Of a stretch of 64,000 bases of DNA, positions 62,389 through 64,000 are shown in pieces; positions within the stretch are counted from its first letter, which is position 1, and every line of letters starts with the position of its first letter. The DNA comes from Blautia sp. (GTDB taxonomy: Bacteria > Bacillota > Clostridia > Lachnospirales > Lachnospiraceae). Location of the stretch: NCBI GenBank assembly GCA_023663685.1, contig JAMPHB010000001.1:87336-151335 (forward strand), given 5' to 3'. A program made the position numbers and the translations under genes. The notes beneath the pieces were generated by a model. It searched no databases. It was not told where the DNA came from and saw only the letters and a list, made by a program, of their open reading frames with translations.

Positions 62389-62417
62389 TTGACATATCTA
62401 AAAATAAATAATATCAT
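62389..62417 (+). promoter_or_regulatory. Promoter of the excisionase-integrase genes
   Basis: TTGACA (62389-62394), 17-nt spacer, TATCAT (62412-62417), in the gap controlled by the divergent repressor. Confidence 0.7.
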
Positions 62418-62471
62418 AAAAATACAAGAAAATAAATATTTTTATTAAAATTCAAATTGCAAGGAGGTCAT

Positions 62472-62666
62472 ATGAAAACGAGTTATATGATGAGAGCAGA
62501 GGATGTAGCTGCAGAATTAGGTATTTCTAAAGGTCACGCTTATAAAGTGATTCGACAGCTCAATGATGAATTGGAAAAATCCGGATTTATCGTAGTGGCA
62601 GGAAAAATTCCCAGAGCGTTTTGGGAAAAGAAGTTCTATGGCTATCAAACGGTGCAGACAGCATGA
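62472..62666 (+). CDS. Excisionase-like small HTH protein
   Basis: 64 residues: MMRAEDVAAELGISKGHAYK is a winged-helix or MerR-like DNA-reading motif of the type used by helix-turn-helix excisionases, followed by VIRQLNDELEKSG and a C-terminal VAGKIPRAFWEKKFYG wing. AAGGAGG lies 5 nt before the ATG at 62472. Immediately upstream of the integrase gene (16 nt), so it most likely directs excision. Confidence 0.82.
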   Translation: MKTSYMMRAEDVAAELGISKGHAYKVIRQLNDELEKSGFIVVAGKIPRAFWEKKFYGYQTVQTA

Positions 62667-62682
62667 AGGGAGGAAGATGTAG

Positions 62683-63762
62683 ATGCCGGCATATAAGGAT
62701 GAAAAAAGAAATACTTGGCTTAGCCTGTTTTATTATGAGGATTGGCAGGGGAACAAGAAGAAAAAGCAAAAACGTGGGTTTAAGACAAAGAAAGAGGCAT
62801 TGGAGTGGGAAAATAACTTCAAATTATCTGCTAATGCCAATATGGATATGACATTGGGGGCATTTGTTGAAATTTATTTTCGTGATAAAGAGGGCGAATT
62901 AAAAGAGCGTTCTATCAAGAATAAGAGATATATGATTGAAGCGCATATCTTGCCATATTTTGAAAATAAGAGGATGAATGAGATTACTCCGTCAGATATT
63001 ATCCAGTGGCAGAATATAATAAGGGGAAAAGGCTATGCGCAGACTTATCTTCGCATGGTACAAAATCAAATCACTGCATTGTTTACTCATGCAAGCAGTA
63101 TTTATAATTTGTCAAATAATCCATGCAAAAGGGTTAAGAAGATGGGAAAGCCTGATGCGGATAAGCTGGATTTTTGGACAAAAGAAGAATATGACAAATT
63201 TATAAGTACGATTGAGGTTGGAAGTCGCTATTATGTGATTTTTGAAATTTTATTTTGGACAGGCTGCAGAGAAGGCGAGTTACTTGCCCTGACAAAATCT
63301 GATATAGACTTCCAAAATAACCGCATGAGCATTACAAAGACCTATTATCGGACAGAAAGGCGAGATGTCATTACCGCTCCCAAAACAGAACAATCAGTGC
63401 GAATAATCGAATTGCCGGAATTTCTGACACAGGAAATAAAAGAATATGTAGATAAATTATATGAATTACCGGATGACGAACGCATATTCCCTATCGTTGC
63501 AGAGGCGGTTCAGCATAAGCTAAAACGACAGGCAGAAAAGGCAGGAGTAAAAAAGATACGAGTCCATGATATTCGCCACAGCAGTGTGGCGTACCTTATC
63601 AATCAAGGTGTGCAACCGTTAATTATCAAAGAACGGTTGGGGCATAAGGATATTAAAATCACATTGAATACTTATGGACATTTATATCCGAACCAACAAA
63701 GGCAGGTGGCGGATATGCTGAATCAGCAGAAAAAAATAAGCCCCAACAGCGGCAACTGCTAG
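62683..63762 (+). CDS. Tyrosine-family site-specific integrase
   Basis: 359 residues. AP2-like arm-binding N-terminus (WLSLFYYEDWQGNKKKKQKR), SAM-like core-binding domain (about 55-140) and catalytic domain with the Arg in FWTGCREGELLAL, H-x-x-R in VHDIRHSSVAYLI, the LGHKDIKITLNTYGHL box and the Tyr nucleophile in TYGHLYP. This is the Tn916/phage-type layout. All catalytic residues are present, so it is probably active. GGGAGGAAG precedes the ATG. Confidence 0.92.
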   Translation: MPAYKDEKRNTWLSLFYYEDWQGNKKKKQKRGFKTKKEALEWENNFKLSANANMDMTLGAFVEIYFRDKEGELKERSIKNKRYMIEAHILPYFENKRMNEITPSDIIQWQNIIRGKGYAQTYLRMVQNQITALFTHASSIYNLSNNPCKRVKKMGKPDADKLDFWTKEEYDKFISTIEVGSRYYVIFEILFWTGCREGELLALTKSDIDFQNNRMSITKTYYRTERRDVITAPKTEQSVRIIELPEFLTQEIKEYVDKLYELPDDERIFPIVAEAVQHKLKRQAEKAGVKKIRVHDIRHSSVAYLINQGVQPLIIKERLGHKDIKITLNTYGHLYPNQQRQVADMLNQQKKISPNSGNC

Positions 63763-63778
63763 GGCTGTGATAACTGGG

Positions 63779-63823
63779 AAACCTCTGTTATCAATAATCA
63801 CAATATAAGTATAACAGAGGTTT
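63779..63823 (+). terminator. Inverted repeat after the integrase gene
   Basis: AAACCTCTGTTAT pairs perfectly with ATAACAGAGGTTT over 13 bp with a 19-nt loop, followed by CTTCC. It may be a terminator, or a binding site for the recombination proteins; the T tract is weak. Confidence 0.45.
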
Positions 63824-63861
63824 CTTCCAGTGACAATAATTTTTCAGAATTGGAGACATTT

Positions 63862-63951
63862 ATGGAAGAAATGAAAACAGAATTGCAGATGATTAGGATG
63901 TCTGATATAGATTTTGCGGAGATGAATGTTGCAAGGCTGCAAAGAGTATAG
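63862..63951 (+). CDS. Short open frame after the integrase, possible DUF6870-like remnant
   Basis: 29 residues, MEEMKTELQMIRMSDIDFAE and then MNVARLQRV. The spacing of RMSDIDFAEMNVA faintly recalls the start of DUF6870 proteins found in clostridial integrative elements, but it stops far too early for one. GGAGA lies 7 nt before the ATG. Weak evidence; it could be noise. Confidence 0.3.
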   Translation: MEEMKTELQMIRMSDIDFAEMNVARLQRV

Positions 63952-64000
63952 ACATTGCATTGTTGCGATCTTGGAACATCGTGAAGCGACATTGACAAGG

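Larger units (their letters stand above)
61717..64000. mobile_element. Integrase-excisionase-repressor module of an integrative element (right end not seen)
   Basis: A repressor-like XRE gene on the minus strand, then a divergent small excisionase-like gene and a tyrosine integrase gene. All are AT-rich compared with the str operon. The arrangement matches one end of an integrative element inserted just after tuf. Whether this is a short remnant or continues beyond the window cannot be decided here. Confidence 0.6.

Overview
The window looks like chromosome from a motile, Gram-positive, spore-forming-type Clostridia, most likely a Lachnospiraceae member. The evidence is the str operon order rpsL-rpsG-fusA-tuf, MecA, a CwlD-like amidase, a flagellin with FliS, YaaL-like and DUF1858 proteins, a clostridial Tad (Flp pilus) cluster, and purine-rich ribosome binding sites with many GTG/TTG starts. 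Base composition is moderate in most of the window. It drops clearly in two patches, about 16.3-18.2 kb and 61.8-64 kb, which carry small toxin/antitoxin genes and an integrase module.

Left part (1-7.3 kb): the end of a DUF2975 gene, its XRE regulator and a DUF4173 membrane protein. Next is a two-gene toxin-antitoxin locus in which a HicA-like toxin precedes a HicB domain fused to a Panacea (DUF4065) domain. A hybrid sensor kinase with two receiver domains and an extracellular solute-binding lipoprotein follow.

Accessory locus (7.5-16.3 kb): a sigma-A-type promoter leads into a c-di-GMP-I riboswitch whose 3' strand overlaps an intrinsic terminator. Behind it are five tandem, mosaic paralogues of about 246 residues (DUF4304-like) with identical 10-nt gaps, and then a 1592-residue exported RTX protein. 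The mature N-terminus of the RTX protein carries a PD-(D/E)xK-like nuclease motif. I propose a c-di-GMP-controlled secreted effector with a recombining array of possible immunity genes. This is the most unusual thing in the window.

16.3-31.9 kb: a type I toxin locus with a convergent antisense RNA, a DUF3783 gene, an AbrB-type antitoxin next to a truncated PIN toxin, and a DEDDh exonuclease-RecQ-UvrD triple fusion followed by a short UvrA-like ATPase. A lipoprotein, a large DUF6240-like protein with a sigma-28-type promoter, a CwlD-like amidase and a GH18 protein complete the stretch.

32-47.4 kb: a Ser/Thr kinase fused to a P-loop domain, a second CpaE-like ATPase and a 44-residue protein form one leftward operon. 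MecA, a DUF1858 protein, flagellin (sigma-28-type promoter) and FliS follow. A complete Tad pilus operon then starts from a consensus sigma-A promoter: prepilin peptidase, TadZ, TadA, TadB, TadC, Flp pilin, DUF5702, a TadE-like protein with Cys/His modules, a second prepilin peptidase, a TadE-like protein and an FHA protein.

47.4-64 kb: a heterodimeric ABC exporter, trpD, a nitroreductase, a CheX-like protein with MshEN-like repeats plus a CheY-like regulator, an ECF cobalt transporter (cbiM, cbiQ, cbiO), a phosphopantetheinyl transferase and the str operon. The window closes with an AT-rich integrase/excisionase/repressor module inserted after tuf. Surface motility, pili, a c-di-GMP riboswitch and a possible c-di-GMP-binding chemotaxis protein occur together here, which suggests but does not prove shared control of the motile-to-sessile switch.
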